Source: Pyrocephalus nanus (taxonomy: Eukaryota; Chordata; Aves; Passeriformes; Tyrannidae). Taken from it: DNA of 64,000 bases. The notes below the pieces were generated by a model, which worked only from the letters and a program-made list of their open reading frames with translations, was not told the origin of the DNA and made no database searches. Shown piece by piece: positions 1 to 12,250 of this stretch. Every line of letters begins with the position of its first letter. Within the stretch, counting starts at the first letter, position 1. Location: assembly GCA_038380795.1 (NCBI GenBank), contig CM076268.1, forward strand, positions 19,348,001-19,412,000, in the 5' to 3' direction. The position numbers and the translations under genes were made by a program.

Positions 1-1784
1 GTCCGTTTTTTTTTTTTTTTTGTTGGTTTTTTTTTTTTTTTTTTTTTTTGTCCTTTTCTTTCCTGTGTTTTCTTTGCATATTGAGATATTCCTTTCAAAT
101 ACCAGGTAGTACTTAGTCAACTCAGTTTAGTCTGACTGTTTGTGGTGTTAACCTTGCTGGAGGACTGTGTTACATTGCCTCAAACTTGGCTGAGAGATTC
201 TTCGTAGGTGAATAATTTGATTTATAAATGATGTGGGCATTACCCTTTAGAGTGTGTGAGATCCTGACCCATGGTCAAGATCCTGATATGGTCATGCATA
301 TGTCTAGTCACCATGAACCTCCTACACTACAGGGTTATCAGTCTTCACTTTTGATGAAATAATTTCTATCCCCAGCATTTCATCACATGTGGTGTGGTCG
401 ATGGTGTAGACTTAAGAAAGCTGATAAGGTTGTCCCTATAGAAACAAGGCAAATTTGTAAACCCCTTCTCTAATACTCAGCTTCCTCTTTCTGATCTAAC
501 TGCAGATAGATGTATCAACCCAAAAATGCTTCAGCCTAAAAAGCTTCACCTATACTTCATATACTAATCTATATTTCTGTGGAAGGGAGTCTAAAATACT
601 GCCATTTTGTAAGAGAAGGATTACATTCCATATCACATGGTACCTGTGTCAAATACATGGAGATAGAGCTCATGCAAGGGCAACTTTCTCTCTGCATTTA
701 GCAGAATTTTCTTTTCCTGTGACTTCCTCTAAAAGCTAAATTTGCTTAAACTCTTGGTGTTTATGGAGTTGTCTCTTGACTTGGTTCGCTGATAGGAGCC
801 ACATTGACAGATTTATAAAAGTCTTCAAATTGCAATAAATCTATAAAATTTATAGATTTTTATCTTATTAAGGGATAAATCTTATTGGATAACAGATTTT
901 AATTGCATCAGTCAGGGTCTGCAGTCAAATATTTCACCCTATGGGTTGTTGTCAAAATATTTATCAAGAGATTATAGGTACCTGCAGAGCTAAGAGAATA
1001 TCTCAGCGCATAGCCCCAGTTAATCAGTCATTCAGTCATAAACTGCAAATCTTCAGGGAATGAGATTTACCTAATTTTAATGCTTTCAGAACTCTTTCTG
1101 TTACTGTAGTGTTTTAAGAGTCTTTCTTTCAGAGGTGAGTTAGCCTGGGGAGCTTTCGTAGAAAGAGGGGCCTTGAAAAGAGGAACTGAACAGGGAGGAG
1201 ATGTCTGCTGTAAAGAAGTGGGTGTAGGAAATAGCTCTAGATCTCTTTTCCCCAGGAGAAGTTTCCTGGGCCACCTCCACTTTGGAATGTGCCAGTTGTG
1301 TTTCATGAAAAGGGTGTCCAGTAGGAGAGGTCCAACTATCTGAGTGGTATTCAGGAGCAGCCTTGGAGTGTTCCACATAAAGGCGATGGTACTGGTATCA
1401 CAGTTTGGGAACCCTACTTCCCAGTGGGAGAGCCACATGCATATGCAAGAGGGAGTCTATTAAGTGAAGGTTGTAGATGTGGCAACAGAGGTCTGGGCAG
1501 GAGCAAAGGCTCAAATAAGAGAATAAAGTGCACAGGATTGTTCAGGAGATGAAACGTGGTCCAGCACCTTGTTGGGGGAAGAAGTGATGCTGCAGTCCCA
1601 AATGAATCAAAGTTCCCTCTGTGCATTCCCACTGCTTGTAGGAAGGAGGTAGGAGGGTGCTGAGACCTTCTCTTGCCCTTATCTCTTTCCACACACAGCA
1701 TTTGCAAGGGCAGTAGACGATCTTGAGGAATGGCAGATTTACTTCTCCTTTTGATTTTGTTTTTTTGTTTGTTCCTGCCCACAG
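1..1784 (+). other. ALOX5: Partial ALOX5 intron upstream of exon 11
   Basis: Non-coding sequence with a poly(T)-rich start at 4-50, an AT-rich stretch around 830-900, and a polypyrimidine tract leading to the acceptor at 1784. The 170-bp-class exon that should precede exon 11 was not found, so the window begins inside the intron. Confidence 0.7.
4..50. repeat. Poly(T) tract
   Basis: Two long T runs are separated by GTTGG. On the opposite strand this is an A-rich tail-like tract. It could be the end of a retrotransposed insertion or a simple low-complexity tract; the window edge hides its left flank. Confidence 0.7.
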
Positions 1785-1906
1785 TTTTGCAGAGGATGTG
1801 ATTCACATCTACTATGAGAGCGACGAGGTGGTGTGTGAGGATGTGGAGCTCCAGGCTTTTGTCAAAGACATTTACGTCTATGGGATGAGAGGTGTGAAAG
1901 CCTCAG
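1785..1906 (+). CDS. ALOX5: ALOX5 exon 11 equivalent
   Basis: A 122-bp exon between a polypyrimidine tract ending in CACAG and a GTAAGG donor. It encodes [12 protein letters not shown] through [12 protein letters not shown]. The segment corresponds to the human region with the basic nuclear-localisation stretch and the PKA site Ser523. The serine is retained, but the flanking Arg and Ser have become Val and Ala. Confidence 0.93.
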
Positions 1907-4900
1907 GTAAGGTGTGATGGCCCTGCCAGGTCTGCAGCTTGTTGAGCCCTTGCTGACAGCACTGCTGCATGCGCAGCAACCTTGAGCTGTTAGAGACCCC
2001 CTCCCTTCCCGGCCCAAAGCGGCTCAGTTTTATGGGTGAGACCCTGGATCGGGCCCTCCCTCAGGAGACAATCCCTTCCTTTGCACAGATTTTCATTATG
2101 AGCTTGGGCAACTCATGTAATCTCTGCACTGGGGACAGGTCCTTTGATCTTGTCTGCTTATGCTTTAAGCACTGGGGAGGGACGCTGTCTGTAGGTGCTG
2201 CTGGAACCACCAGGCAGACTGACAGAAATCACAAGGAGCAGTGAGACCTCCTTTCATCCTCTCTTCCAAACCTTGCACCAAATAAGAACATATAAGAACC
2301 TCCCCAGGAGTATCTTGCTGCATTTTTTATTTCTTCAGCATCTATGTCACCAAAGAGCTGCTCTGCTCTCTTCAAGAGAAGATACTCATAACTATTTCCA
2401 AGAAATATTCTGCTTTACTCTGTCTCTTCTCATTGCCTCTCTTTTCTTGCAAACCATTACTTGGCCATGGGAGCTCTCACCCATAATATGGCTCAATTCT
2501 CCCACCTGACTTAACACTCCCCTGTCTTTCCCTAAACATGAGGGTATTTTACTTCCACTCACATTTTTCCAAGTGGATTTTCAGGAGTTTATAGAGGTAG
2601 GTGAGGATTCTTCACACTGTCCTGGCTGATTTACATCTGGCAACATCTGTTGGCCAGTGACCTAGGGCAAATGGCTTTGGTGTTGCATGCACACATTTGA
2701 GTGCAAGATGTCCAGGCAAACCTGTAAAATTTCCAATCATTACCAGTATGTGCTGGTGTTTAACAGCTTCCTGGGCTCTCTCTTCCTGGTCAGGCAAACC
2801 ATTGGGGTACACCTAGTTGCTATCCTTTTTTGTTTTTCAAGTTGTCTCTTAGGAAGAAGCTTAGAAATTACCTTCTAGTAGGAACTTCATGCTTGATCTA
2901 AGCATCATGATATGGGACAAGTAGTGAGCCTTTCCAGGGCTACAGCTGGCGTGGGATGCTACAAGCACCACTGGGGGCAAGACTGTCACTACACATGGGA
3001 AACTTGCCAGGCCTACAGCATCTCTGTCTGCACTGCTGCCACTCCAGAGCAGGGAGACTTAGCTAGGTCTGTAAAGAATGAGAGGAGGATAAACGGGGGA
3101 GGCTATGGCACTTGAGACTCCCCCTTTAGTCTCTGTTTCTTCCCTGTGAGGGCTGCTGTGACTGGGAGAATGCCAAACTCCTTTAAAGAGTGTACTTAAG
3201 GATAGCAGGACACAAGAGGGGATGGTGCATCCTCTCCACTTGGGGCTTGGTGGCTGGCCAGAGATACCATGTGCCTCTTCCCTCCCTCATGTTGAGTTCA
3301 CATCTGCATCAGGTTGGTGGTGGAAGTGTGAAGCAACTGAGCAGGGGCAGCTTGCTCCAGGGTTATGGAGATAACAGATATGTAGGTTTGCTGGGACCTG
3401 TAGTCACACTGGAATGGGACAGGAAGTACAGCACAGGAATGTTATTTAGTGAGGATAAGAGAGATACAGGCCTGGGGTTGCTTTGGTTGCAGAACATTTC
3501 CTTAGTTCCTGACTATTCATTTTTTTCTTTATATAGCTCCACTTGATTATTCTCCTTCAAAGACAGCTTAATGCAACTATTTCTGTTCCTCATTCTGCTG
3601 TTTCTCTTTCAGTTCTCATTTCCTCACTTCCCATTTCAGGGAATAAGCTCTCAGTGCACTGTTTCTCACAGTACACTTGATTGCTGAGCCTCAAACCTTT
3701 ATAAATACAAGCACATGGTCACTTCCTCCTTGACATGAGCCTTCCCCGCTTGCACTGCAGACTGAAGAAAAATGGAGAATTTGAGGCCCCTGCCCTGTGG
3801 ACTATCTGGGTGCCTTGCTGCAGGGTAGGTAGGACAGGGACACAGTGTTTTTTAAAGGTGTAACTGCACTTTGTCTTTCCCTTATGGAACACCACATACT
3901 TTGCAAATGGTGATACCTCACAAACCTGTGTAAGGTCAGGCAGGATCACTCTGTGCTAAGGCACAAAGAAGTTGAGCAACTTCTGTTAGACCACACAGCA
4001 AGACTCATAGAATGCCCTGCTCCTCAGTGGCTGCTTCATGGCCCTCTTACTCATTTCTTTTGATTACTGCTGGATAAAAGGGTTACTTCATAGCTGGGTT
4101 ACTTAAACTTTTCTTCTCCCTCGTTTAGGGTTTCCTAAGATGATCAGGACACGAGAGACACTGGCAGAATATCTCACAGTGATAATATTCACCGCGTCGG
4201 CTCAACATGCAGCTGTGAATTTTGGTCAGGTAGGAATTTGTGGGAAGACTGTTCTTCCTTCTGGGCTGGGAGGTACATCTACCAGAGCAAGGTCTGAGAA
4301 GTATTTTTTAGTAGATGTATAGAATTACACTATTGTTTGTGGTCAAAATAACTGCTGAGCCATTTGCAAATCCCCATAAAGTCTATGGAAACTGCAGTAA
4401 TTTGGAAGCTGAGAAAGGCCTTTCGAGTCTTACATATGTACCAAAGCTCAGAGTTAGGTGTTCTAACTTGCATATTTTAGTTTTACTGATTTTATTATGG
4501 GGAGAAATTTTTTTCAAGCATTTGGTAAGACCTCTTTCAGGAATGCTGAAGGGTTCAAGTGTCCAGCCTAGCTACCATGTTTTTCACACATCACCTGAAC
4601 TTCCTGGGTTTGAGATGTGCTGGTACTGTGAGGCCCATTCTACAATGAAATGCAATGAGTTATGCTAAGTGGCTTTACTCTGCCTTTGCTGTAAGTGCAG
4701 GCACAAGTGACTACTGTGGGTTGCTATTATAAATTTTGCTAATTTCACAGAATCACAGAATATGCTGACTTGGAAGGGACCCACAAGGATCAAGTCCAAC
4801 CCTTAGCCCTGCACAGGACCAACCCCAAGAGTCACACCATGTGCCCAAATGTTTCCTGAACTCTGTCAGGCTTGGTGTTGACCACTTCCCAGGGAGTCTG

Positions 4901-7900
4901 TGCCAGTGCTTAGTCACCCTCTGCATCAAGAGCCTTTTTCTAATATCCAACCTAAACCTCCCCTGACACAACTTCAGGCCATTCCCTTGGGTCCTGTCAC
5001 TGGTCACCACAGAGAAGAGATCAGTGCCTGCCCCTCCTCTTCCCCTCACAAGAAGGTTGTGGACTGCAATGAGGTCTCCCCTCAGTCTCCTCCTCTCTAG
5101 CCTGAACAGACCAAGTGACCTCGGCTGCTCCTCACACGGCTTCCCCTCAAGGCCCTTCACCATCTTCATTGCCCTCCTTTGGACACTCTCTAATGGCTTA
5201 ATATCTTTCTCATATTGTGGGTGCCCAAAACTGCACACAATATTTAAGCTGAGGTCACCCTAGTGCAGAGCAGAGTGGGACAGTCCCCTCCCTTGACCAG
5301 CTGATGATGCTTTGCCTGATGCCCCCCGGGACACGGTTGGTCATCCTGGCTGCCAGGGCACTGCTGGCTCATATTCAACTTGCCCTCAACCAGGACCCCC
5401 AGGTCCATGGCACTGCTTTCCAGCATCTCATTCCCCAGTCTGTATGAACATCCAGGGTTGCATCATCCCAGGTGCAGAATCCGGCACTTCCTTTTGTTGA
5501 ACTTCACAGGGTTGGGGATTGCCCAGTCCTCTAATCTGTCAAGGTCTCTCTGCAGGGCCTCCCTGCCTTCGGGGGAGTCAACAGCTCCTCCCAGTTTTGT
5601 ATCATCTGCAAACTGCTTAGTATCCCTTCCAGTGCTGTGTCCAAGTCATTTATGAGGATGCTGAAGAGCACAGGGCCCAAGGTAGAGCCCTGTGGAATCC
5701 CACTAGTGACAGGTCACCAGTCTGATGTTACCCATTCACTATTACCCTCCATGCTTGACTTGTGAGCCAATTGCTCACCCACCACATGATGTTTTTATTC
5801 AGCCATGGGCTGGACATTTTGTCCAGAAGGGTACTGTAAGAGACAGTATTGAAAGTTTTAAGCTGAAGTGCATCATCTCAAATGGCAGCAAAACTCAGGG
5901 TCATATCTGCAGCAAAAAACACCAGCTCACAACAATGAAGCAGGCCAGAAGTGATTCTGAGTTCCCAGTCTGCCACTCACTATGGCCATATCTGCCTGCC
6001 ATATTCCATATTACATGATGAACCAGCATCCTTTATCTCTCTTACTGCCTGACCATAGTACTGTGGGCATGTTTTTGGAGGAAATTTTGCAAAAAAGAGA
6101 AACTGGAGAAAAGTTTGCAAAAAAGAGAAACTTTTTTTCAGATGTCACCTCAGGTTATCAGAAAAGGTCTTTGTTTAATAAAACAGCCAAGGCCTTAGCC
6201 TGGCTGGTAAATTTGGGCTGTGTGGCATATGCCTATGTTTAGCACAATAACTACTCCCATTTAGGTGACTCTTGTGAGTTCCTGAGCAAAAAGAGAAGGG
6301 ACTTTCTTGTCACGTCCAGTCCTTCTCTAGAGCATCTCCCTGTCCTTAATATCCTTTCTTCCTGAAAGGTTCATAATACAGAAGCAAACTCCCTATTGTC
6401 AGACTCCTGATTTTCTTCCCTCTGTTCCTAAATACCAGCCACTGTAGCTTTTCACTGTGCTCTCTTGCTCTGTTGTGCAGTATGACTGGTGCTCCTGGAT
6501 TCCCAATGCCCCACCAACAATGCGCTGCCCTCCTCCAACGGAAAAGGGGACCGTCACCATCGAGCAAATTGTGGAGAGTCTGCCAGACAGAGGACGTTCC
6601 TGTTGGCATCTTGGAGCTGTTTGGGCCTTAAGCCAATTCCAGGACAAAGAAGTAAGTCAACCTCCCTTCTCTGGGTGGTGGAGATGTAGGTGACACCATG
6701 AGGACCATGGCAAGACTGCATAGACTCACAAGATTGTATTGCTGCTCTGTGCTTGACTTGACTATGTTTACCTTTGTGTAGAGATGTGTTAGTGGTGTGG
6801 GTTTGCCTTTGTTCTGTCAGATGCAAACCAGCTCTGAGCAAGAAGTCATATTTTTACTGTGAAACTGTTTCAGTTAAAATGAAAGTTTCTAAGCTTGTGC
6901 ATGGCATTGCTGAATAAGGATGCTGGTGTGGGAGGAAGAGGGGGCTGCAGAGTCATAAGGGTTTTTTCCATTCCAGTGCTAGGGAAGAAGATACAGCAGT
7001 TCTCTGTCGCCATGTCCTGTCCCTTTGTAAAATCTGCTCCAGTGCCACGTGCACTGCAGTGGTGGCTTGTGCCTGGCTGGCGAGGAGCAAAAACAAAATA
7101 AGCCTATGGAAGGCTTTGCAAGCATGGTGTGTAGCCATTTCCCTCATGACGTTGTTGCTACTTGGTTGTTTCACCCAAGGGCTCTGTCTGGGGGATATGT
7201 TCTGAAATCCTTTAACGGATGATGATGGACGGAAGGCACTTATAAATTAAATTTCTCTCTAAAAAGATAGCAGTACTAGCAGAGAAGCTGTTACTATGAG
7301 TAGTATCATGGGAAATAGTCACCTGAAGCAATGCTAGTGTGCCTGTTGGCAGTGCAGTATTCAGAGCACCCTTGGAGTTCAAGCTGACTGAAGCAACTTT
7401 CATTGAAACTCTGAAGGACAGTTTTAAATCAGCAGAAACTTCCACTGTCACTGAATGAAATAGTTATCTTCCTTTTTCATCTCTGGCTGTTAATTCCACT
7501 CTCATGCTGTCCTTTTCTCTAGCAGCATAAATGTTTACGTGGCTATGCAGAGATGCAGCTTAGGAGGCTCATCTGACTGACCACTGGCATGAAAAAAAGT
7601 GCCTGTTTTTCAGCAGATGAGCTCTCTGCAGGTGGAGGAGGTGCCACGTAGACACCAGAATTAGCACTACAAAAAGATGCAGAGATGGAAAGAAGCAGCC
7701 AGCAATGGAGGGGAGGTAGCAGAGCATCTCTCATTGACAGTGTTGATGTAGACTAGCCTAAATATTGCTAGTTCTGTTTTAATAGTAGCATTTGTGAGGT
7801 GAGACTCTGGGTGCTGTTCTGCTGGATGACATAACGTTGAAACAGAATTGCCTTTGCTTACTTAAAGTTTGACTTCTTGGTGTTTTTCAATTAGCTATTT

Positions 7901-8074
7901 CTGGGCATGTACCCAGATGAACACTTCGTGGAGAAGCCAGTGAAAGAGGCTATGGCAAAATTCCGCAAGAATTTGGATGAGATTGTCAACACCATCACTG
8001 AACGCAACAAGAACAAAAAGCTTCCTTACTATTACCTTTCCCCAGATCGCATTCCCAACAGTGTTGCTGTTTAA
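1785..8074 (+). CDS. ALOX5: Arachidonate 5-lipoxygenase, C-terminal four coding exons (5' part outside window)
   Basis: The coding pieces are 1785-1906, 4129-4229, 6481-6651 and 7895-8074 (122, 101, 171 and 180 bp), which I match to human exons 11-14. They encode the last 190 residues. The enzyme is an iron dioxygenase that turns arachidonate into 5-HPETE and leukotriene A4, acting at the nuclear envelope with FLAP. Two non-heme iron ligands are visible: the His and Asn of the QHAAVN motif (His550 and Asn554 in human numbering). The C-terminal carboxylate ligand is also present, but the last residue is Val instead of Ile. The phosphorylation site LSPDRIP (Ser663) is kept. Exon phases join without a break and every intron is GT/AG. 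The introns (2.2, 2.3 and 1.2 kb) hold a CR1 fragment and otherwise nothing recognised. The first base of the first exon completes a codon begun upstream. Orthology is very likely from near-identity to the human C-terminus. The preceding exon was searched for in 1-1784 and not seen. Confidence 0.95.
4129..4229 (+). CDS. ALOX5: ALOX5 exon 12 equivalent (iron-ligand exon)
   Basis: A 101-bp exon with acceptor TTTAG and donor GTAGGA. It encodes [11 protein letters not shown] through [13 protein letters not shown]. It carries the His and Asn that bind the catalytic iron. Its length equals the human exon. Confidence 0.95.
4744..5885 (-). mobile_element. CR1 LINE fragment, reverse-transcriptase end and 3' tail
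   Basis: Read on the minus strand, this is a 5'-truncated chicken-repeat-1 LINE in ALOX5 intron 12. The open stretch 4753-5238 encodes the RT C-terminal region ([49 protein letters not shown]). Upstream pieces in other frames keep CR1 RT landmarks ([17 protein letters not shown], and an F-A-D-D catalytic box frame-shifted relative to its neighbours). The element ends at the typical GATTCTGTGAAATT-like tail at 4744-4760. Frame changes and stops show that it is dead. Confidence 0.9.
6086..6132. repeat. Short tandem duplication, 28-bp period
   Basis: A 19-base unit beginning TTTGCAAAAAAGAG occurs at 6086-6104 and again, identically, at 6114-6132 in ALOX5 intron 12. It is a small local duplication with no evident function. 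Confidence 0.8.
6481..6651 (+). CDS. ALOX5: ALOX5 exon 13 equivalent
   Basis: A 171-bp, phase-0 exon with acceptor GTGCAG and donor GTAAGT. It encodes [15 protein letters not shown] through [10 protein letters not shown], part of the conserved lipoxygenase core that packs around the active site. It is nearly identical to the mammalian sequence. Confidence 0.95.
7895..8074 (+). CDS. ALOX5: ALOX5 terminal coding exon
   Basis: A 180-bp exon including the TAA stop at 8072-8074. It begins [15 protein letters not shown] and ends [12 protein letters not shown]. The C-terminal residue, whose carboxylate coordinates iron, is Val. The lysine cluster known as KKK (653-655) in human reads K-N-K-K here. 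Confidence 0.95.
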   Translation, partial: LFLGMYPDEHFVEKPVKEAMAKFRKNLDEIVNTITERNKNKKLPYYYLSPDRIPNSVAV

Positions 8075-8585
8075 AGAGATAGCCAGGAGAGTTTGGAGGC
8101 ATGTAAAGCTAGTGATGCTTTTCTGTTACATATGCTTCTTCAATTAACTTTCAAAAATGGATGAGAAATCCACCCCCTCCATCAGAGCTGGCCTAAGTCT
8201 GTCTGAACTTTCAGAACAATGTGGTTATGACCAGTCTTGCAGACAAAGTCTAGTTGACAACCCTCTAGGTCAAATTTGTTAGAAGTTTATTTTTCCAGAA
8301 TTTTAAAATTAATCTTAGAATCAATATACAGGTTTCTGTTATCTTGCCCTCTCCTTGACAAAGCAATGCAATCACAGATTCACTTACTCAATGGAAAAAG
8401 TATCATGAGCAATAAGCAAGTCAGATTTTTTAAATCCTTTCTGTTTTTAATAGGTGACGCTGGTGGCATAGAAAAATGTAATCTTTAATGTATATGCATT
8501 GTTTTTAATCTGATTAAACCAAATGTTAAATATTTTCACAACAATTGTGAACATCCTAATAAAGATGAAGGTAAAAGCAGGACAT
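8075..8585 (+). other. ALOX5: ALOX5 3'UTR with poly(A) signal
   Basis: Untranslated sequence follows the TAA stop. A canonical AATAAA lies at 8558-8563, so cleavage is expected near 8580. Further AATAAA hexamers at about 9115 and 9192 could serve longer isoforms. The end point is inferred from the signal alone. Confidence 0.6.
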
Positions 8586-9575
8586 TTTCTTGACATAGCT
8601 GGTGGGATTTTATCACTTTCTTACCAAGTTCATGTGAAATGGCATCTCATAAGAGATGAAAATTTTGTACCTACATAAACTTAAGTGTTTTCTGCATAAA
8701 ACTAGTAAGGTTTGTTTTAGACTTTCCAGCAGAGTTTGATGTCCCTTACATGTATGGACAAATGTGGGGAATGAGAAGGCTGCTTCATATAATGGAAGAA
8801 TTTCTGGAGAAGGCTTAAATTGACAGCTTCTAAGAGGAATCTTAGATTTGGCCAGTTAAGCATAACTAACATATTCCATCTTAGGGACAACTGAGTTTTG
8901 TCTGTTTTGTTTAGAGGTGAATAGTTTCAAATACTTGGGCTTTAGTTAAAATTGAGAAAGTCACTGAGATAAGGAAAGCAAAATTGAGGTTTGGGAAATT
9001 TAAGAGTTGTAGGTTTGGTGATAAAAATTTGGGGTTATTTTTCTGAGAATTTGTTCCTTGTACCAGGTGTGCCAGCCTGCAATGTATTTTTTGAATAGAT
9101 AAGAAAGCTTTTTCTAATAAAACAAAACTGAACATCTAGCTTTTATTTCCTATTTCAGTATCTAATGCTGTATGTCTTGAAAACCTTATAGGAATAAACA
9201 CAACATGCTTTGTAGAGAAATGTAGCTTCTGCTCTTTTAGAAATGTAGTTACTTCTATTATTCGTGTGTGATTTGGAAAAGGGTACTACTAAAATATACA
9301 AACTTTTATATGAAACAGGTGTGGAAACTGGTTTTAGACCCTTTACAGTAGACTGATTCCCTTTTTCTCCCCCCAGCTAAGGACTTGGAGAAAGATGTGG
9401 AAGGTAAGACCATTTCCACTTACTGAGGAAGTATATTTATGATTTGTGCATCTTCTTACTGTAGCCCATGAGAAGGGATGAGTGCAGGACAGGAGTGGAG
9501 TCATGCAACTGTGCAGCAACACTGGAATAAGACCAAGGGATCAGAGACAACAACCTTTGAGCCCACCCCTCCAGA

Positions 9576-9591
9576 AAAAAAAAAAAAAAAG
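9576..9591. repeat. Poly(A) homopolymer
   Basis: An uninterrupted A run of about 16 bases follows CCAG and is followed by GAGGGG. No retroposon body could be recognised next to it. Confidence 0.7.
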
Positions 9592-12169
9592 AGGGGAGGT
9601 GGGAGAAGAAAAGTGCAGCTTGAATGCAAGAACTTGAAAGCAAAATTGCAACAAGTTGATGCAATATATCCAGCATACCAGCTCTAACTCTTGTCCTTCC
9701 CCTATGTACAGAGAATGTCCTCTTGCTTTCATGCTATAAGGATTTGCATAATCGAGTACCTGTCTAGAAAACAAAGAATGGAAAGACTGATGGATATTCT
9801 CTCACATCAATACCCTCTGCTGTAGCCTGTGGACCTAGGACAGTTTGTGGGAAGTTTGGGTATTTGACTGTGCAGCTTTGAAGACTGGTGGTAGCAATCT
9901 GATTCAGCAGCAGGAGAGGCTGTGGAAAGAGGCAAAGAGGTTAAGAGTAATACTGGTAATAATACAGAAAGGAAGCAGATACTTGCAAGTAATAAAGTGC
10001 TTACTCTTTCAGGGGGTCTGGGTACACATGTTGCTGTCCCACTCCTGCCTCTCTTTTCAACTGGTCACCATCCACCAGGCAGTAATCTTCCGGTGCATGG
10101 GCCATGGGTGCCTCCCTACATCTTTAGCCATGACTTGGACAGTCTCCTAAGCCATAGTACTAGGGTAACAGTGTCTACTTGCAGGATGGCTCCTAGGTGG
10201 GAATAAAAACGTCATCTCTCTCTTAAGTGTGTAATGCTCTCAGCTTTGCAATAGATACTGCAGCTTGATGTGCATCAACCCAACAGGTTTTGCCAATAGC
10301 ACATGTCTTGGCTGAGTGGCTGTTGCTACTGGCCAATCCAAGGGAATTTAGCCTGACTCTTCAACTTGAGCTTCTTTGCTGTCTTTTCCAATTGCAGTGA
10401 TTCTCAACTGGCTGAAAAATTGAACTAGGAGATACCTGGTTCAGGAAGCTCTGGCAGTAACTCTTGCAGCTTCGTCATCTCAGCTCTTCTTCTTGGCATT
10501 TGGTCACTGGAGAGGACACTCAGCTGTAAAATGCCGGTGCTAGAGAGAAATGAATTGGTAAGGGTTATCCTAAAGGACTGTCAAAAGTAGAGGAGAAAGC
10601 CTGTTTTCTCTAAAAACAGATTCAAAATCTCTCCTTAGGAGAAAAGGAGACCATGAGATGGAGAGAGAGACAATCAATGAGGGGACAGGGCAGGCATTTC
10701 CCTGATGAAGTCTCTGACTCTTTGGGTTTTTCAATAACAGTGAGGATTTAGTCTTCACAGCCAGCCCAGTTCTCATCAGTGGCCTTCCATGCTTTCCTCT
10801 TTTTGCAGGGTGAATTTGCCTCTATAGACTTCTTTTGGCATATTCTCTTTCCCAGCCCTCAAACATCCCTTGCAATAATATGATTCTCACTGCCCCTGGG
10901 AAAAAAGCGCATATACTTCTTGTTCATCCCATAGGAAGTAAGCTACCCTTTTCTTTTCCTGTCAATCCCCATTTTACAGGTGGGGAAATGGAACAAGAGC
11001 AGTGAAGTCCACCAGATCAGCTCTGAACTGAGGTGCTTCCTTTAGAAAGAACATGAGAAAGTTGTTTACTGGAGGCATGCTAATTTTGGCTGCCTAGAGA
11101 GCAGACATAGTTTTCAGGCTTGGCTTTCAGTTACTTGCTCTGCTGCATGTTGAGCAGGACATAAAATAGACCCCAGAAGATCTTACTTACTAGCAAGTTT
11201 CAATCAGCAACTGGCTTTTCCTGCCATGGTAGTAGGGACATAGTATCTAGGAAGAAATTGTGCACACTGAGATGGTTGCACAAGTGCATAGTTTGCTTTG
11301 TTTATACTATAAACAGACATAAATATTGCATAATCAGACATGGCTGGTACATTTAGAGGTTAACGGAGTCGTGGGTTTTTACTGCCAGAAGATGTGGCTA
11401 TGATTGCTTAGACTGATTTCAGCATACCACAGGCCTTAGGATTTCCCTCTTCAAACTCAACACAAGGGTGCTTGATACAGGAATCTTCTGTGAACATATC
11501 CACTCCTGGTTTACCATAACACACGGTTCACCCTGGTGTTTGAGTCACTTGTCTCACTGGTGAATCCCTCGTGCTGTGAAAGATATGTGCTGCTTCTAGT
11601 TCCGCGTGCATTCAGCCTTTGCATCTTGCAACAGACAACTTCTTGCAGTAGCTTTGTGTGATTTAAGATCCTTCTCTGACCAGTTCCCTACTATGTTCTT
11701 CCCCTTTCTTTTGGTAAACTGAATAAATTATTTTCCTGCAGTCTTTTGCTGTAAAACTTCCTTTAAAACTCTTGTCTATTACCACTGTGTGGGCAGCATG
11801 TGGGCAGTAGATGACAATGATTTTTCAATGGCTATTTCAGCCAATATTTCATAGGCTGCATTTCCTCCTGCTTGCAACTGTGAATATGTAGTTTGTCCCT
11901 AGATTTATGTCACAAACCACACATCAAATTATCTGTGTAACTGCACAAATTTCCTGTTTGTGTGTATGCAAGTGGCTGGCAATATCTTCAGTGAGTGAGA
12001 GAAATACTAAGTGAGCTGTTGGTACTCCAGTAGGTCTCTATCAAGCTTCAAATTCAGCTTCTCTGGAGAGCACACTGTATATCCACCAGCCTTTTAACTT
12101 TGGATTGGCAGTGTTTAAAATCCAGTACTTGGTGATTAGGCTCAATTTGTAATTACATGGCTGAGTTAT

Positions 12170-12250
12170 CATAGAATAGTTTGGATTGGAAGGCACCTTA
12201 AAGATCATCTAGTTCTGACCCCCATGCCATGGGGGTTTCTAGCATCCAAT
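12170..12250 (-). mobile_element. CR1 LINE 3'-end remnant
   Basis: The plus strand reads ATCATAGAATAGTTTGGATT, then GGAAGGCACCTTAAAGATC and ATCTAGTTCTGACCCCCATG. This is the reverse complement of the conserved avian CR1 3' end. The remnant is short and contains no coding part. Confidence 0.8.

Noticed and set aside
4753..5238. 161-codon minus-strand frame as a host gene
   Set aside because: It is the C-terminal part of CR1 LINE reverse transcriptase and belongs to the repeat.
9377..9403. Mini-exon between CCCCCCAG and GTAAGACC downstream of ALOX5
   Set aside because: 27 bases with plausible splice sites but beyond the ALOX5 stop and poly(A) signal; likely chance.
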